Shown piece by piece: positions 9,557 through 21,503 of a DNA stretch of 63,421 nt. The notes under the pieces were generated by a model. It saw only the letters and a list, made by a program, of their open reading frames with translations, was not told the DNA's origin and did no database searches. The translations under genes and the position numbers were made by a program. Location of the stretch: assembly GCF_025989185.1 (NCBI RefSeq), contig NZ_JAPDNT010000028.1, positions 1 through 63,421 of the forward strand, written 5' to 3'. Positions within the stretch are counted from its first letter, which is position 1. Each line of letters begins with the position of its first letter. This DNA comes from Limobrevibacterium gyesilva (GTDB taxonomy: Bacteria; Pseudomonadota; Alphaproteobacteria; Acetobacterales; Acetobacteraceae).

Positions 9557-10537
9557 GTGAAAGTCGCCATCTTCGGCGCCGGCGCCATCGGCGGCATGAT
9601 GGGCGTGAAGCTCGCCGCCGCCGGCGCCGACGTCACCTTCATCGCCCGCGGCGCGCATCTGGCGGCGATGCAGGCCAATGGCGTGACCCTGCACAGCGGC
9701 GGGGAGACCGTCACGGTCCGTCCGCGCTGCATCGGCAATGCCGCCGAGGCCGGCGTGCAGGACTACGTCGTGATCACGCTGAAGGCGCATTCGCTGCCGG
9801 CTGCCGCGCCGGATATCGCGAGGATGATGGGGCCCGACACGGCGCTGGTGACCGGCATCAACGGCGTGCCCTACTGGTATTTCTACGGCCTCGAAGGTCC
9901 GTGGAAGGACCGGCGGGTGGAGAGCGTCGATCCCGGCGGGCGGCTGTGGGACCTCCTGCCGCCGCGCCAGGCCATCGGCTGCGTTGTCTACCCCGCCGCC
10001 GAGGTGGTGGCCCCCGGCGTGATCGAGCACACCTATGGCGACCGCTTCAGCCTGGGCGAGCCCGACGGCAGCCGCAGCGCGCGCATCGAGGCGCTGAGCC
10101 GGCTGCTGATCTCGGCCGGGCTGAAGGCGCCGGTGCGCCCGCGCATCCGCGACGAGATCTGGGTGAAGCTGTGGGGCAATCTCTGCTTCAACCCGATCTC
10201 GGCGCTCACCGGCTCCACGCTCGATCGCATCACCGGCCGGCCGGACCTGCGGGCGCTGTGCCGGGCCATGATGGGCGAGGCGCAGGTGGTGGCGGAGGCG
10301 CTGGGCGTGAAGTTCGCGGTCAGCCTGGAGAAGCGCATCGACGGCGCCGCCGAGGTGGGCGTGCACAAGACCAGCATGCTGCAGGACCTGGAGCGCGGCC
10401 GCCCGATGGAGATCGACGCGCTGCTGGGCGCGGTGGTCGAACTGGGCGGCGTGACCGGCCACGCCATGCCGACCTGCGAGTCGGTGCTGGCGCTGCTGCG
10501 CGAGCGCGCTCGCCTGGCCGGGTGCTACGACGGCTGA
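9557..10537 (+). CDS. Ketopantoate reductase family protein (PanE/ApbA-like)
   Basis: 326 aa. N-terminal NADP-binding Rossmann motif GAGAIGG at 7-13 and the C-terminal helical domain with EIWVKLWGNLCFNPIS (about 199-214), containing the usual catalytic lysine and Asn. Family members reduce 2-dehydropantoate to pantoate in pantothenate synthesis, but genomes often hold several paralogues of unknown substrate. Its place behind an acyl-CoA ligase rather than pan genes suggests another 2-keto acid as substrate. Starts at GTG 9557. Confidence 0.85.
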   Translation: MKVAIFGAGAIGGMMGVKLAAAGADVTFIARGAHLAAMQANGVTLHSGGETVTVRPRCIGNAAEAGVQDYVVITLKAHSLPAAAPDIARMMGPDTALVTGINGVPYWYFYGLEGPWKDRRVESVDPGGRLWDLLPPRQAIGCVVYPAAEVVAPGVIEHTYGDRFSLGEPDGSRSARIEALSRLLISAGLKAPVRPRIRDEIWVKLWGNLCFNPISALTGSTLDRITGRPDLRALCRAMMGEAQVVAEALGVKFAVSLEKRIDGAAEVGVHKTSMLQDLERGRPMEIDALLGAVVELGGVTGHAMPTCESVLALLRERARLAGCYDG

Positions 10538-10551
10538 ACCAGGGCGGATGG

Positions 10552-11088
10552 TCAGCACCAACCCTCCGACGTGCCGTGTGGAACCCGGATCAGGGTCTTG
10601 GTCCTGCCGAACAGCGGGATCCCCAGATAGATGCGCGCGGTGAGCACATCGGCGGAGGTGAGTTGCGCCGCGACATTGTATGTCCTGCCGTCGTCCGGGT
10701 TATAGAACCAGCCGCCACTCCAGCGATCGTGGCCAGTGGCGTGCAGGCCCCAGAGGATGGTCAGGCCGCAGAGCCGGCGCTGCCGCAGCGCGGAGTCCGG
10801 ATTGTTCTTGTCACGGTCCAGCTCACCCCGAGGATCTCGCGGGATCAGCAGCCAGAGAATCCGGCCGCACAGCAGGCCGTCGCAGTCGAAGACCTGCACA
10901 GCCACGCGTGCGTCCATGAGCCACACGCCCTGCGGAACGGCGGCCCAGGCCATCGCGCGCGGAAGCGCGAGAAACGTGATCGCCGTGACCAACCGGGCAG
11001 CGCGACCCAGCCGATGCAGCGAGCGCGGCCAGACGAAATCCCTTCTCCTGTCCGGCCCGGAACATGTGCGATCGGCCGTCCGCCTCAC
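10552..11088 (-). CDS. DUF2147 exported protein
   Basis: 178 aa. A basic N-terminus and hydrophobic stretch (about residues 22-40, cleavage near AMAWA) indicate export. The mature part fits DUF2147: an initial GVWLMDARVAVQVFDC block, LLCGRILWL, D-x-x-N, LCGLTILWG, GGWFYNPDDGRTYN and a final G-x-x-x-FGRTKTLIRV strand. The GTG at 11088 is chosen because GAGGAG lies 6 bases upstream and the signal peptide then fits; the frame stays open further upstream to 11190. The function of the family is unknown (periplasmic beta-barrel or lipocalin-like fold suspected). Convergent with panE, 14 bp between stops. Confidence 0.82.
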   Translation of the reverse strand: MRRTADRTCSGPDRRRDFVWPRSLHRLGRAARLVTAITFLALPRAMAWAAVPQGVWLMDARVAVQVFDCDGLLCGRILWLLIPRDPRGELDRDKNNPDSALRQRRLCGLTILWGLHATGHDRWSGGWFYNPDDGRTYNVAAQLTSADVLTARIYLGIPLFGRTKTLIRVPHGTSEGWC

Positions 11089-11182
11089 GAATGTCTCCTC
11101 ACATGGGCGGTCCCGGGACGAAGTGGTGCATCCTTGGCCCGCCAGGGGGAGGATACGGCTGGGCGCCCGGGTTCCGCCCCCA

Positions 11183-11201
11183 CTATCCACAGCTATCCAC
11201 A
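11183..11201 (+). promoter_or_regulatory. Two tandem DnaA-box-like 9-mers upstream of dnaB
   Basis: CTATCCACA occurs twice (11183-11191 and 11193-11201), each 8/9 to the DnaA box TTATCCACA, spaced 10 bp so that both lie on the same helix face. They end 51 bp before the dnaB start. This suggests DnaA-dependent control of dnaB, or an initiator titration site. Confidence 0.5.
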
Positions 11202-11252
11202 GGCCAAGAAGGCTGCCCCTCGGGCGCCCGCCGGGCTATGGTGCCGCCACGC

Positions 11253-12758
11253 ATGAACACCATCGACGCAACCGCGCCGCTGCTCGGCCTGTCGCAGCGC
11301 CTGCCGCCCACCAACCTGCAGGCGGAACAGGCGCTGCTGGGCGCGCTGCTGGCCAACAACAAGGCCTATGAGCGGGTCAGCGAGTTCCTCGTCGCCGAGC
11401 ATTTCGCCGATCCGATCCATGGCCGCATCTTCGCCTCCGTCGCCCGGCGGATCGAGGCGGGGCAACTCGCCGACGCCGTCACCCTGAAGGCGGAGTTCGA
11501 GCATTCCGGCGTGCTGCACGAGGTCGGCGGTACCGCCTATCTCGCGCAGCTGCTGACCGCCATGGTCGGCATCATCAATGCCGGCGAATACGGCCGCGCC
11601 ATCTACGACGCCTGGATCCGCCGCCAGCTCATCGACATCGGCGAGACCGTGGTCAACAACGCCTTCGGCGCCACCGCCGAGCTGGACGGCAGGTCCCAGG
11701 TGGAGGCGGCCGAGCAGGCGTTGTTCGACCTCGCCGCCAAGGGCAGCAACGACGGCGGCTTCGTCACCTTCCAGCAGGCGCTGATCGAGTCGATCCACAC
11801 CGCGGAGAATGCCTTCCACCGCTCCGGCGGCGTCTCCGGCCTGTCCACCGGGCTGCGCGACCTGGACAGCAAGCTGGGCGGCCTGCACCCGTCGGACCTG
11901 CTGATCCTCGCGGCGAGGCCGGGCATGGGCAAGACGGCGCTGGCCACCCGCATCGCCTTCGGCGCGGCGAAGACGATCATGGAGGATGCGCGCCAGGCCG
12001 ATCCCAACGCCGTGCCGAAAGGCGGCGTCGCCGTCTTCTCGCTGGAAATGAGCGCCGAGCAGCTCGCCACCCGTCTGCTGGCCGAGCAGTCCCGCATCTC
12101 CGGCGACCGCATCCGCCGCGGCGATATCGGCCAGAAGGATTTCGACAAGTTCGTGCAGGTCAGCCGCGAGATCGGCTCCCTGCCGCTGTTCATCGACGAC
12201 ACCCCGGCGCTCACGCTCTCGGCCATGCGCACCCGCTGCCGGCGGCTCAAGCGCACCAAGGGGCTCGATCTGATCGTGGTCGACTACCTGCAGCTCATGC
12301 GCCCGGCGGCCGGCACCCGCCAGGAGAACCGGGTGCAGGAGATCAGCCAGATCACCCAGGGCCTGAAGGCGCTGGCCAAGGAGCTGTCGGTGCCGGTGAT
12401 GGCGCTGTCGCAGCTGTCGCGCGCCGTCGAAAGCCGCGAGGACAAGCGGCCGCTGCTGTCGGATCTGCGCGAATCCGGCAGCATCGAGCAGGACGCCGAC
12501 GTGGTGATGTTCATCTACCGCGACGAATACTACCTGCAGCAACGCGCGCCGAAGCAGCTCGCGTTCGACAACGACGAGAAGTTCCATACCGCCGTCGAGA
12601 AATGGCAGCGCGACATGGAGCACGTGCACAACCGCGCCGAACTGCTGATCGAAAAGCAGCGCCACGGCCCCACCGGCAAGATCGACCTGTTCTTCGAGGG
12701 CGAGTTCACCCGCTTCGCCGACCTCGACCTGCACCATGGCGGGCAGGACGGAGACTGA
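11253..12758 (+). CDS. dnaB: Replicative DNA helicase DnaB
   Basis: 501 aa. The hexameric helicase at the replication fork. Seen: N-terminal primase-interaction domain (NLQAEQALLGALLANN, about 20-120), linker, RecA-like core with Walker A ARPGMGKTAL near residue 222-231, FSLEMSAEQL, Walker B LIVVDYLQLM near 339-348, and SQLSRAVESREDKRPLLSDLRESGSIEQDAD, the DnaB hallmark, with arginine finger. A Lys/Glu-rich insert (about 415-460) follows. Starts at ATG 11253. Its TGA is immediately followed by the alr ATG, so translation is probably coupled. Confidence 0.97.
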   Translation: MNTIDATAPLLGLSQRLPPTNLQAEQALLGALLANNKAYERVSEFLVAEHFADPIHGRIFASVARRIEAGQLADAVTLKAEFEHSGVLHEVGGTAYLAQLLTAMVGIINAGEYGRAIYDAWIRRQLIDIGETVVNNAFGATAELDGRSQVEAAEQALFDLAAKGSNDGGFVTFQQALIESIHTAENAFHRSGGVSGLSTGLRDLDSKLGGLHPSDLLILAARPGMGKTALATRIAFGAAKTIMEDARQADPNAVPKGGVAVFSLEMSAEQLATRLLAEQSRISGDRIRRGDIGQKDFDKFVQVSREIGSLPLFIDDTPALTLSAMRTRCRRLKRTKGLDLIVVDYLQLMRPAAGTRQENRVQEISQITQGLKALAKELSVPVMALSQLSRAVESREDKRPLLSDLRESGSIEQDADVVMFIYRDEYYLQQRAPKQLAFDNDEKFHTAVEKWQRDMEHVHNRAELLIEKQRHGPTGKIDLFFEGEFTRFADLDLHHGGQDGD

Positions 12759-13874
12759 ATGACGAGCTCGGCGATTCGCGACGTGAGTGGGGCAGTCCTC
12801 GAGATCGACCTCGCCGCCATCGGCGCCAACTGGTGCACCCTGCGTGCCCTGCATTCCGCCGGCCCCGTGGCCGGAGTGGTCAAGGCGGATGCCTATGGCC
12901 TGGGCGCGGCACAAGTGGCGCCGGTGCTGCATGCAGCGGGCTGCCGGCATTTCTTCGTGGCGCATCTGGCGGAAGCCGAGGCCATTCGCGGCCTGTTGCC
13001 GCAGCACGGGCCGGACGCCACCCTGCTCGCGGTGCTGAGCGGACTCATCCCCGGCACCGAGGCGCTGTATGCCGAAAGCGGCATCGTCCCCGTGTTGGGA
13101 TCGCTGGCCGAGATCGATCACTGGGCCGCGCATGCGCGCCGGCTCGGCCGCATCCTGCCGGCGCTGCTGCATGTCGACACCGGCATGCACCGGCTGGGGC
13201 TCGATGCGCGCGAGCTGGCGCTGCTGGCGCAGGACCCGGCGCGGCTGGACGGCATCGGACTGCGCTACGTCATGACCCACCTGGTCTCCGCCGAACTGTC
13301 CGACGATCCGCTGAACGAGACGCAACGCCGGCGGTTCGCCCAGGCCTGCGCCGTGCTGCCGGCGACGCCGCGCAGCCTCGCCAACTCGTCGGGCATCTTC
13401 CTGGGTGATGCTTTCGCCTCTGACCTCGCGCGGCCCGGCGCGGCCCTCTATGGCATCAACCCCACGCCGGACCGGCCCAATCCCATGCGGCCAGCGGTGC
13501 GGCTGCGCGCCCGCGTGCTGCAGGTGCGCGAGATCCCCGCGGGCGAGAGCGTCGGCTACAACGCCATCTGGCGCGCCGGGCGGCCCAGCCGGATCGCCAC
13601 CGCCTGCGTCGGCTACGCCGATGGCTGGCTGCGCTCGCAGTCCGGCCGCGGCCACGCGCTCTTTGACGGCGCCCCCGTGCCGCTGGTAGGGCGTGTGTCC
13701 ATGGACCTGACCACCTACGACGTCACCGACCACCCGGCGATCGGCCCCGGCGCATGGCTGGAGCTGATCGGCCCGGATCTGCCGGCCGACGCGGTGGCGC
13801 AGGCGGCGGGGACGAACGGGTACGAGATCCTCACCTCGCTCGGCAGGCGCTACGCGCGGGTCTATACGGCGTGA
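12759..13874 (+). CDS. alr: Alanine racemase
   Basis: 371 aa PLP enzyme converting L-alanine to D-alanine for peptidoglycan. Seen: VVKADAYGLG with the PLP lysine (Lys42), HVDTGMHRLG, the MTHL strand, LARPGAALYG, catalytic Tyr in ESVGYNAIW (about 267) and GRVSMDLTTYDVT. ATG directly abuts the dnaB stop and the gene overlaps mlaE by 4 bp (GTGA), so it sits in a tight operon. Confidence 0.97.
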   Translation: MTSSAIRDVSGAVLEIDLAAIGANWCTLRALHSAGPVAGVVKADAYGLGAAQVAPVLHAAGCRHFFVAHLAEAEAIRGLLPQHGPDATLLAVLSGLIPGTEALYAESGIVPVLGSLAEIDHWAAHARRLGRILPALLHVDTGMHRLGLDARELALLAQDPARLDGIGLRYVMTHLVSAELSDDPLNETQRRRFAQACAVLPATPRSLANSSGIFLGDAFASDLARPGAALYGINPTPDRPNPMRPAVRLRARVLQVREIPAGESVGYNAIWRAGRPSRIATACVGYADGWLRSQSGRGHALFDGAPVPLVGRVSMDLTTYDVTDHPAIGPGAWLELIGPDLPADAVAQAAGTNGYEILTSLGRRYARVYTA

Positions 13875-14656
13875 ACGCCGCCCTCGACTTCGTGGCCGCC
13901 ATCGGGCGCGGGGTGCTGGGCGCCTGCCTTGTCACCGGGCGGCTGGCGCTGTTCGGGCTGAACGGCCTGTCGCATTGGGTGCGCCCGCCCTTCTACGGCC
14001 GCATGTTCCTGCGCGCCCTCATCGAGATCGGCTATTTCAGCCTGCCGGTGGTGGCGCTGACCGCGGTGTTCACCGGCATGGTGCTGGCGCTGCAATCCTC
14101 CACCGGCCTGTCCCGCTTCGCCGCCGACAGCGCGGTCGCGAGCCTGGTGGTGCTGTCGGTGACGCGCGAGCTAGGGCCGGTGCTGGCCGGGCTGATGGTG
14201 GCCGGGCGCGTCGGGGCGGCGATGGCGGCCGAGATCGGCACCATGCGCGTCACCGACCAGATCGACGCGCTCACCACCCTGTCCACCAACCCGATGAAAT
14301 ACCTGGTGGCGCCGCGCTTGCTGGCCGGGCTGATCGCCTTGCCACTGCTGGTGGTGATCGCGGACATCCTGGGCGTGCTGGGCGGCTTCATCATCGCCAT
14401 CCTCAAGCTGGGCTTCAACAGCGGCATCTACCTCAACAACACCCTCAACTTCCTGGAGACCCAGGACGTGGTCTCCGGCCTCGCCAAGGCCGCGGTGTTC
14501 GGCTTCCTGATCTCGCTGATGGGCTGCTACCACGGCTACAACAGCCGCGGCGGCGCGCAGGGCGTGGGGGCGGCGACCACGTCGGCGGTGGTGGCGGCGA
14601 GCGTGCTGATCCTCGCCTTCGACTACGTGCTGACGGAGCTGTTCTTTGCGCGATGA
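13871..14656 (+). CDS. mlaE: MlaE-type ABC lipid transport permease
   Basis: 261 aa integral membrane protein of the MlaE/YrbE family, with about five hydrophobic segments and the family hallmark RELGPVLAGLMVAGRVGAAMAAEIGTM (about 98-122). With MlaF it forms the inner-membrane part of a phospholipid/hydrophobic-substrate transporter that keeps outer-membrane lipid asymmetry. The GTG start overlaps the alr stop. The substrate-binding MCE protein (MlaD) is not in the window and must be encoded elsewhere. Confidence 0.92.
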   Translation: MNAALDFVAAIGRGVLGACLVTGRLALFGLNGLSHWVRPPFYGRMFLRALIEIGYFSLPVVALTAVFTGMVLALQSSTGLSRFAADSAVASLVVLSVTRELGPVLAGLMVAGRVGAAMAAEIGTMRVTDQIDALTTLSTNPMKYLVAPRLLAGLIALPLLVVIADILGVLGGFIIAILKLGFNSGIYLNNTLNFLETQDVVSGLAKAAVFGFLISLMGCYHGYNSRGGAQGVGAATTSAVVAASVLILAFDYVLTELFFAR

Positions 14657-15458
14657 AGCGCGCCCGGCGAACGGCTCCCCGGCGATCGCCGCCGTGCCGA
14701 AGATCCGCCTGCGCGGCCTGACCAAGCGCTTCGGCGACAAGCTGGTGCTGGACGGCATCGACCTCGACGTGATGGCGCGCACCTCCATGGTGGTGATCGG
14801 CGGCTCCGGCTCCGGCAAGTCGGTGCTGCTGAAATGCATCCTCGGCCTGATCGAGCCCGATGCCGGCAGCATCGAGATCGATGGCCAGGACGTGCTGAAG
14901 CTGGACCGCGAGGCGCGCGAGGCGGTGCGCAACCGCATCGGCATGCTGTTCCAGAACGGCGCCCTGTTCGACAGCCTGCCGGTCTGGGAGAACGTCGCCT
15001 TCGGCCTGCTGGCGCGGCACAAGGCCAGCCGCGCCGAGGCCAGGGCCCGCGCCATCGAGGTGCTGGCCCAGGTAGGGCTCGCCGCCAGCGTGGGCGATCT
15101 GTGGCCTGCCGAGCTGTCCGGCGGCATGCAGAAGCGCGTGGCCCTGGCCCGCGCCATCGCCGCCCAGCCGGACATCCTGTTCTTCGACGAGCCCACCACC
15201 GGCCTCGACCCGATCATGGGGGCGGTGATCGACGGCCTGATCGTCGACTGCGTGAAACGCCTGGGCAGCACCGCCGTCGCCATCACCCACGACATGGCCA
15301 GCGCCCGGCGCATCGGCGACCGCGCGGCGATGATCCACAAAGGCAGGATCATCTGGGAGGGCCCGGCGACCGCCCTGATGGACAGCGGCAATCCCGTGGT
15401 GGACCAGTTCACCCACGGGCGCCGCGAAGGGCCGATCCAGATGGAACTGCGGCGTTAG
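14646..15458 (+). CDS. mlaF: MlaF-type ABC transporter ATP-binding protein
   Basis: 270 aa. Walker A GGSGSGKS at 52-59, Q-loop LFQNGALFDSL (the MlaF form), signature LSGGMQKRVALARAIA at about 157-172, and Walker B ILFFDEPTTGLDP. The C-terminus ends with a short basic tail. The chosen TTG start overlaps mlaE by 11 bp; a GTG at 14695 is an alternative. Energises the MlaE permease. Confidence 0.92.
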   Translation: MRDEARPANGSPAIAAVPKIRLRGLTKRFGDKLVLDGIDLDVMARTSMVVIGGSGSGKSVLLKCILGLIEPDAGSIEIDGQDVLKLDREAREAVRNRIGMLFQNGALFDSLPVWENVAFGLLARHKASRAEARARAIEVLAQVGLAASVGDLWPAELSGGMQKRVALARAIAAQPDILFFDEPTTGLDPIMGAVIDGLIVDCVKRLGSTAVAITHDMASARRIGDRAAMIHKGRIIWEGPATALMDSGNPVVDQFTHGRREGPIQMELRR

Positions 15459-15497
15459 CGCAATGGGTGCATATCCGTCGGGTGGCTTCCCCTCCCT

Positions 15498-15543
15498 CAA
15501 CCTTGGTCCGCTTCGCGGCCCAAGCCCGCAAGGGGAGGGGACG
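15498..15543. repeat. GC-rich inverted repeat between mlaF and radA
   Basis: A CCCCTCC / GGAGGGG pairing flanks an internal GCTTCGCGGCCCAAGC-type hairpin in the 94-bp gap. It resembles generic intergenic palindromes elsewhere in the window (35.13 kb). Possible attenuator or terminator without a T-tract. Confidence 0.4.
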
Positions 15544-15552
15544 GGCTAACCC

Positions 15553-16950
<1,398 letters not shown>

Positions 16951-17011
16951 CAGGGTGGCGTGCGCCGCCGCGGGAACGATATACGACCTGCGGCATGACA
17001 GGTACGCGTCA

Positions 17012-17581
17012 GTGAACTGGGTGGACAGCGCCGTCCTCGGCATCGTGGCGATCTCCGCCGCGCTGGCGTTCACCCGCGGATTCGTGCGCGAGACATTGGG
17101 CCTCGGCGCCTGGGTGGGCGCCTTCTTCTTCGCCTCCGTCACCGTGGACCTGGTACGCCCCACCGTGCGCGGCTGGATCGGCAACACCGACATCGCCGAC
17201 CCCGTTGCCTATACCGCCATGTTCCTGATCGGCCTGATCGTTCTGTCGGTGATCACCGGGATCGTCGGCAGCTTTGTGCGCTCGTCAATGCTGAACGGCG
17301 TGGACCGCACGCTCGGCGTGGTATTCGGCATCGTCCGGGCTTTGGTTCTGATCGCGGCTGCCTATATCGGCAGCGGGTTCGTCGTCGCGAGCGACCGTTG
17401 GCCGGATGCGGTGAAAGAGGCGCGCAGCCTTCCATACGTCTACAACCTGGCGAACTGGGTGGTCCGCTTCCTGCCGCCGGACTACCGGCCGAACGTCGTC
17501 CCTCCGCCTATGGGGCGCCAAACCAACGCCGCCGACCTGCTGCATGCCACCCCGCAAGGCCGGGCCACCGCCCGCCCATGA
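17012..17581 (+). CDS. cvpA: CvpA family membrane protein
   Basis: 189 aa. Four hydrophobic helices in the first 125 residues (starting VDSAVLGIVAISAALAF), with ALAFTRGFVRETLGLGAWVGA as the conserved loop and NGVDRTLGVVFGIVRALVLI. CvpA is the colicin V production/cell envelope stress family and is typically found next to purF, as here (20-bp gap). GTG at 17012 fits the first membrane helix. The C-terminal 40 residues are a Pro-rich cytoplasmic tail. Exact function is unsettled. Confidence 0.9.
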   Translation: MNWVDSAVLGIVAISAALAFTRGFVRETLGLGAWVGAFFFASVTVDLVRPTVRGWIGNTDIADPVAYTAMFLIGLIVLSVITGIVGSFVRSSMLNGVDRTLGVVFGIVRALVLIAAAYIGSGFVVASDRWPDAVKEARSLPYVYNLANWVVRFLPPDYRPNVVPPPMGRQTNAADLLHATPQGRATARP

Positions 17582-17601
17582 CGGGGTCAGGAGAATTTCC
17601 G

Positions 17602-19086
<1,485 letters not shown>

Positions 19087-19088
19087 CC

Positions 19089-19799
19089 ATGGATCTGTCC
19101 GGACGGGTGGCGCTGGTCACCGGCGCCAGCCGCGGCATCGGCGCGGCCACCGCACTCGAACTCGCCCGCCGCGGCGCGCATGTCGTCATCACCGCGCGCA
19201 CCCAGGGCGGCCTGGAAGAAACCGACGACCGCATCCGCGCCGCCGGCGGCGCGGCCACGCTGCTGCCGCTCGACCTCGCCGACGTCGACGCGATCGACGC
19301 CATCGGCCCCAGCGTGCTCGACCGCTTCGGCCGGCTGGACATCATGGTCTCCAACGCCGGCGCGCTGGGTGTGCTCACCCCGGTGCCGCACATCCTGCCG
19401 AAGGACTGGACCGAGGTGATCGCCGTAAACGTCACCGCCGCCTGGCGCCTGATCCGCAGCTGCGGCCCGCTGCTGCTCGCCGCCGAAGCCGGCCGCGCCG
19501 TGTTCGTCACCAGCCGCATCGTGCAGAAACCGACCGCCTACTGGGGCGCCTACGGCGCCACCAAGGCCGCCCTGGAACACCTCGCTTTGACCTGGGCCGC
19601 GGAAACCCGGACCACGCCCCTGCGCGTGAACCTCGCCGACCCCGGCCCCGTCGCCAGCCGCCTGCGCCGCGTCGGCTTCCCCGGCGAAGACCAGGCAACC
19701 CTGCCGCAACCCAGTGACGTCGCCCCCGGCATCGCCGACCTCTGCAGCCCCACCGAAACCCGCCACGCCGAAGTCATCCGTGTCAGCCCACGCCCCTGA
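19089..19799 (+). CDS. SDR family NAD(P)-dependent oxidoreductase
   Basis: 236 aa classical short-chain dehydrogenase. Seen: cofactor motif TGASRGIG at 11-18, SNAGALG, active-site Ser in FVTSRIV, and catalytic Tyr155/Lys159 in YGATK. An oxidoreductase with this placement commonly follows purF in related genomes, but its substrate is unknown. Its TGA forms the outer base of the palindromic element that follows. Confidence 0.9.
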   Translation: MDLSGRVALVTGASRGIGAATALELARRGAHVVITARTQGGLEETDDRIRAAGGAATLLPLDLADVDAIDAIGPSVLDRFGRLDIMVSNAGALGVLTPVPHILPKDWTEVIAVNVTAAWRLIRSCGPLLLAAEAGRAVFVTSRIVQKPTAYWGAYGATKAALEHLALTWAAETRTTPLRVNLADPGPVASRLRRVGFPGEDQATLPQPSDVAPGIADLCSPTETRHAEVIRVSPRP

Positions 19800-20053
19800 G
19801 GGCGGGACGGCACGGACGGGAAGAAAGGCAAGGCCAGGGCTCTGCCCTGGACCTGCAAAGGGGCAGAAGCCCCTTTGATCCCATTACTTTAAGTGGTTTG
19901 GGGATGGGGGCCTGAGGTGTGGTCGGAAACCGCTCCTCAGGCCCCCATCCCCAAACCACTTATGTCCGGGGTTCCAAGGGCTCCGCCCTTGGCGGGGTCG
20001 AGGGGCGGAGCCCCCGCCTTGCTTTCTCCCGTCCGCGCCGTCCCGCCCTCAGG
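19795..20053. repeat. Composite mirrored inverted-repeat element R1 (SDR/MFS convergent junction)
   Basis: The whole 259-bp gap folds on itself. Outer arms are 19795-19807 / 20041-20053, then similar arms to 19833 / 20016. Left hairpins: CCAGGGC-TCT-GCCCTGG (19834-19850) and AAAGGGGC-AGAA-GCCCCTTT (19857-19876). A central perfect 28-bp stem is at 19890-19917 / 19935-19962, with a 17-base loop. Right hairpins: CCAAGGGC-TCC-GCCCTTGG (19974-19992) and GGGGC-GGA-GCCCC (20002-20014). The TGA of the SDR gene and the stop of the MFS gene pair with each other near the outer end. Probably a bidirectional terminator and a member of the family also seen at 36.6 and 50.3 kb. Confidence 0.9.
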
Positions 20054-21380
20054 CGGTGGCGGGTTTCTTTGCCTCGGGGGCCATTTCCAGGGCGTGGTCG
20101 TGGTGGAGGAGCAGGACCGTGATCATGCCGAGTACAGCGAAGCCGCCGATCAGCAGGAGTCCGCCGTCGAAGCTGCCGGTGGCGTCCTTGATCCATCCCA
20201 TGGCCTGTGGGCCGAGATAGCCGGACAGGTTGCCGATCGAGTTGATGACGGCGATGCCGGCGGCGGCGGCCGTGCCCGAGAGGAAGGCGGTGGGCAATGT
20301 CCAGAACACCGGCAGCACGCCGAACACGCCCACGGCGCCGATGGTGAAGGCGATCATCTTCAGCGTGGGGTCGGTGAACAGCGTCGAGCCGGCGATGCCG
20401 ATTGCGGCCAGCGCCAGCGCGGAGGCGGCATGGAGCTTGCGCTCATGCTTGCGGTCGGAGTGGCGGCCGTACCAGACCATGGCGACGGTGCCGATGACGT
20501 AGGGAATGGCGGTCACCCAGCCGGTGGCGAAGTTGGACAGGCCAAATGCCTTGACGATTTGCGGCAACCAGAAGCCCACGCCGTAGTTGCAGGCGACGGC
20601 GCCGAAATACACCAGCGCCAGCGCCAGCACTTTCGGGTTCAGCAGCGCCTGCACCACGGAAATGCTGTGCACCGCCTCGCGCTGCCGCTGTTCGGCCTCC
20701 AGCCGGCCCGACAGCCAGGCGCGCTCCTCCAGCGACAGCCAGCTTGCCAGGTTCGGCCGGTCGGTCAGGTAGAAGAACACGACGACGGACAGGATGAGCG
20801 CCGGCACCGCCTCGATCACGAACAGCCACTGCCAGCCGGCCAGGCCCGCCGCGCCGTCCAGATACAGCAGGGCGCTTGAAACGGGTGCGCCGATCACCGA
20901 CGACAGCGGGATCGCGGCCATGAAGTAGCCGACGATGCGGGCGCGGTAGATCGCCGGGAACCACAGCGTCAGGTAGAAGATGATACCCGGGAAGAACCCG
21001 GCCTCGGCCATGCCCAGCAGCACGCGCACGGCGTAGAAGCTGTGTTCGTTGGACAGCCCGGTGCTGCGGGAGATGGCCGGGATGGCCGCCATCAGGCCGG
21101 ACAGCAGGCCCCAGCTGAACATGATGCGGGCGATCCACTTGCGCGCGCCGAAGCGGTCCAGCATCAGGTTGGAGGGCACCTCGAACAGGAAATAGGCCAG
21201 GAAGAAGATGCCGGCGCCGGCGCCGTAGGCCGAGGCGCTGAGGCCCAGGTCCTTGTTCATGGTCAGCGCCGCGAAGCTGACATTCACCCGGTCGAGATAG
21301 GCGACGAAGTAGCACAGGATCAGGAACGGGATCAGCCGCACCGACACCTTCCTGATGACGCGATCTTCCAGTTCCTGCAT
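20049..21380 (-). CDS. MFS transporter, anion:cation symporter (ACS)-like
   Basis: 443 aa, 12 predicted helices. N-terminal features LCYFVAYLDRVNVSFAALTMNKDLG and FFLAYFLFEVPSNLMLDRFGARKWIARIM are those of the ACS family (tartrate, phthalate and hexuronate permeases), which take up organic anions with cations. The substrate cannot be read from sequence; no catabolic genes lie adjacent. The stop codon lies in the palindrome shared with the SDR gene. Confidence 0.88.
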   Translation of the reverse strand: MQELEDRVIRKVSVRLIPFLILCYFVAYLDRVNVSFAALTMNKDLGLSASAYGAGAGIFFLAYFLFEVPSNLMLDRFGARKWIARIMFSWGLLSGLMAAIPAISRSTGLSNEHSFYAVRVLLGMAEAGFFPGIIFYLTLWFPAIYRARIVGYFMAAIPLSSVIGAPVSSALLYLDGAAGLAGWQWLFVIEAVPALILSVVVFFYLTDRPNLASWLSLEERAWLSGRLEAEQRQREAVHSISVVQALLNPKVLALALVYFGAVACNYGVGFWLPQIVKAFGLSNFATGWVTAIPYVIGTVAMVWYGRHSDRKHERKLHAASALALAAIGIAGSTLFTDPTLKMIAFTIGAVGVFGVLPVFWTLPTAFLSGTAAAAGIAVINSIGNLSGYLGPQAMGWIKDATGSFDGGLLLIGGFAVLGMITVLLLHHDHALEMAPEAKKPATA

Positions 21381-21503
21381 CGGGCCGTTTCCCGGTTCTG
21401 CCGCCGTGTCGCCGGCTGGCGTTATTCACCCTGTGTCAATTAGTTGCATTTCGTCTCTGATGGCAACCCCGGCCGTGGCCTGGGTTGCGCATCGGCGGGC
21501 TTG

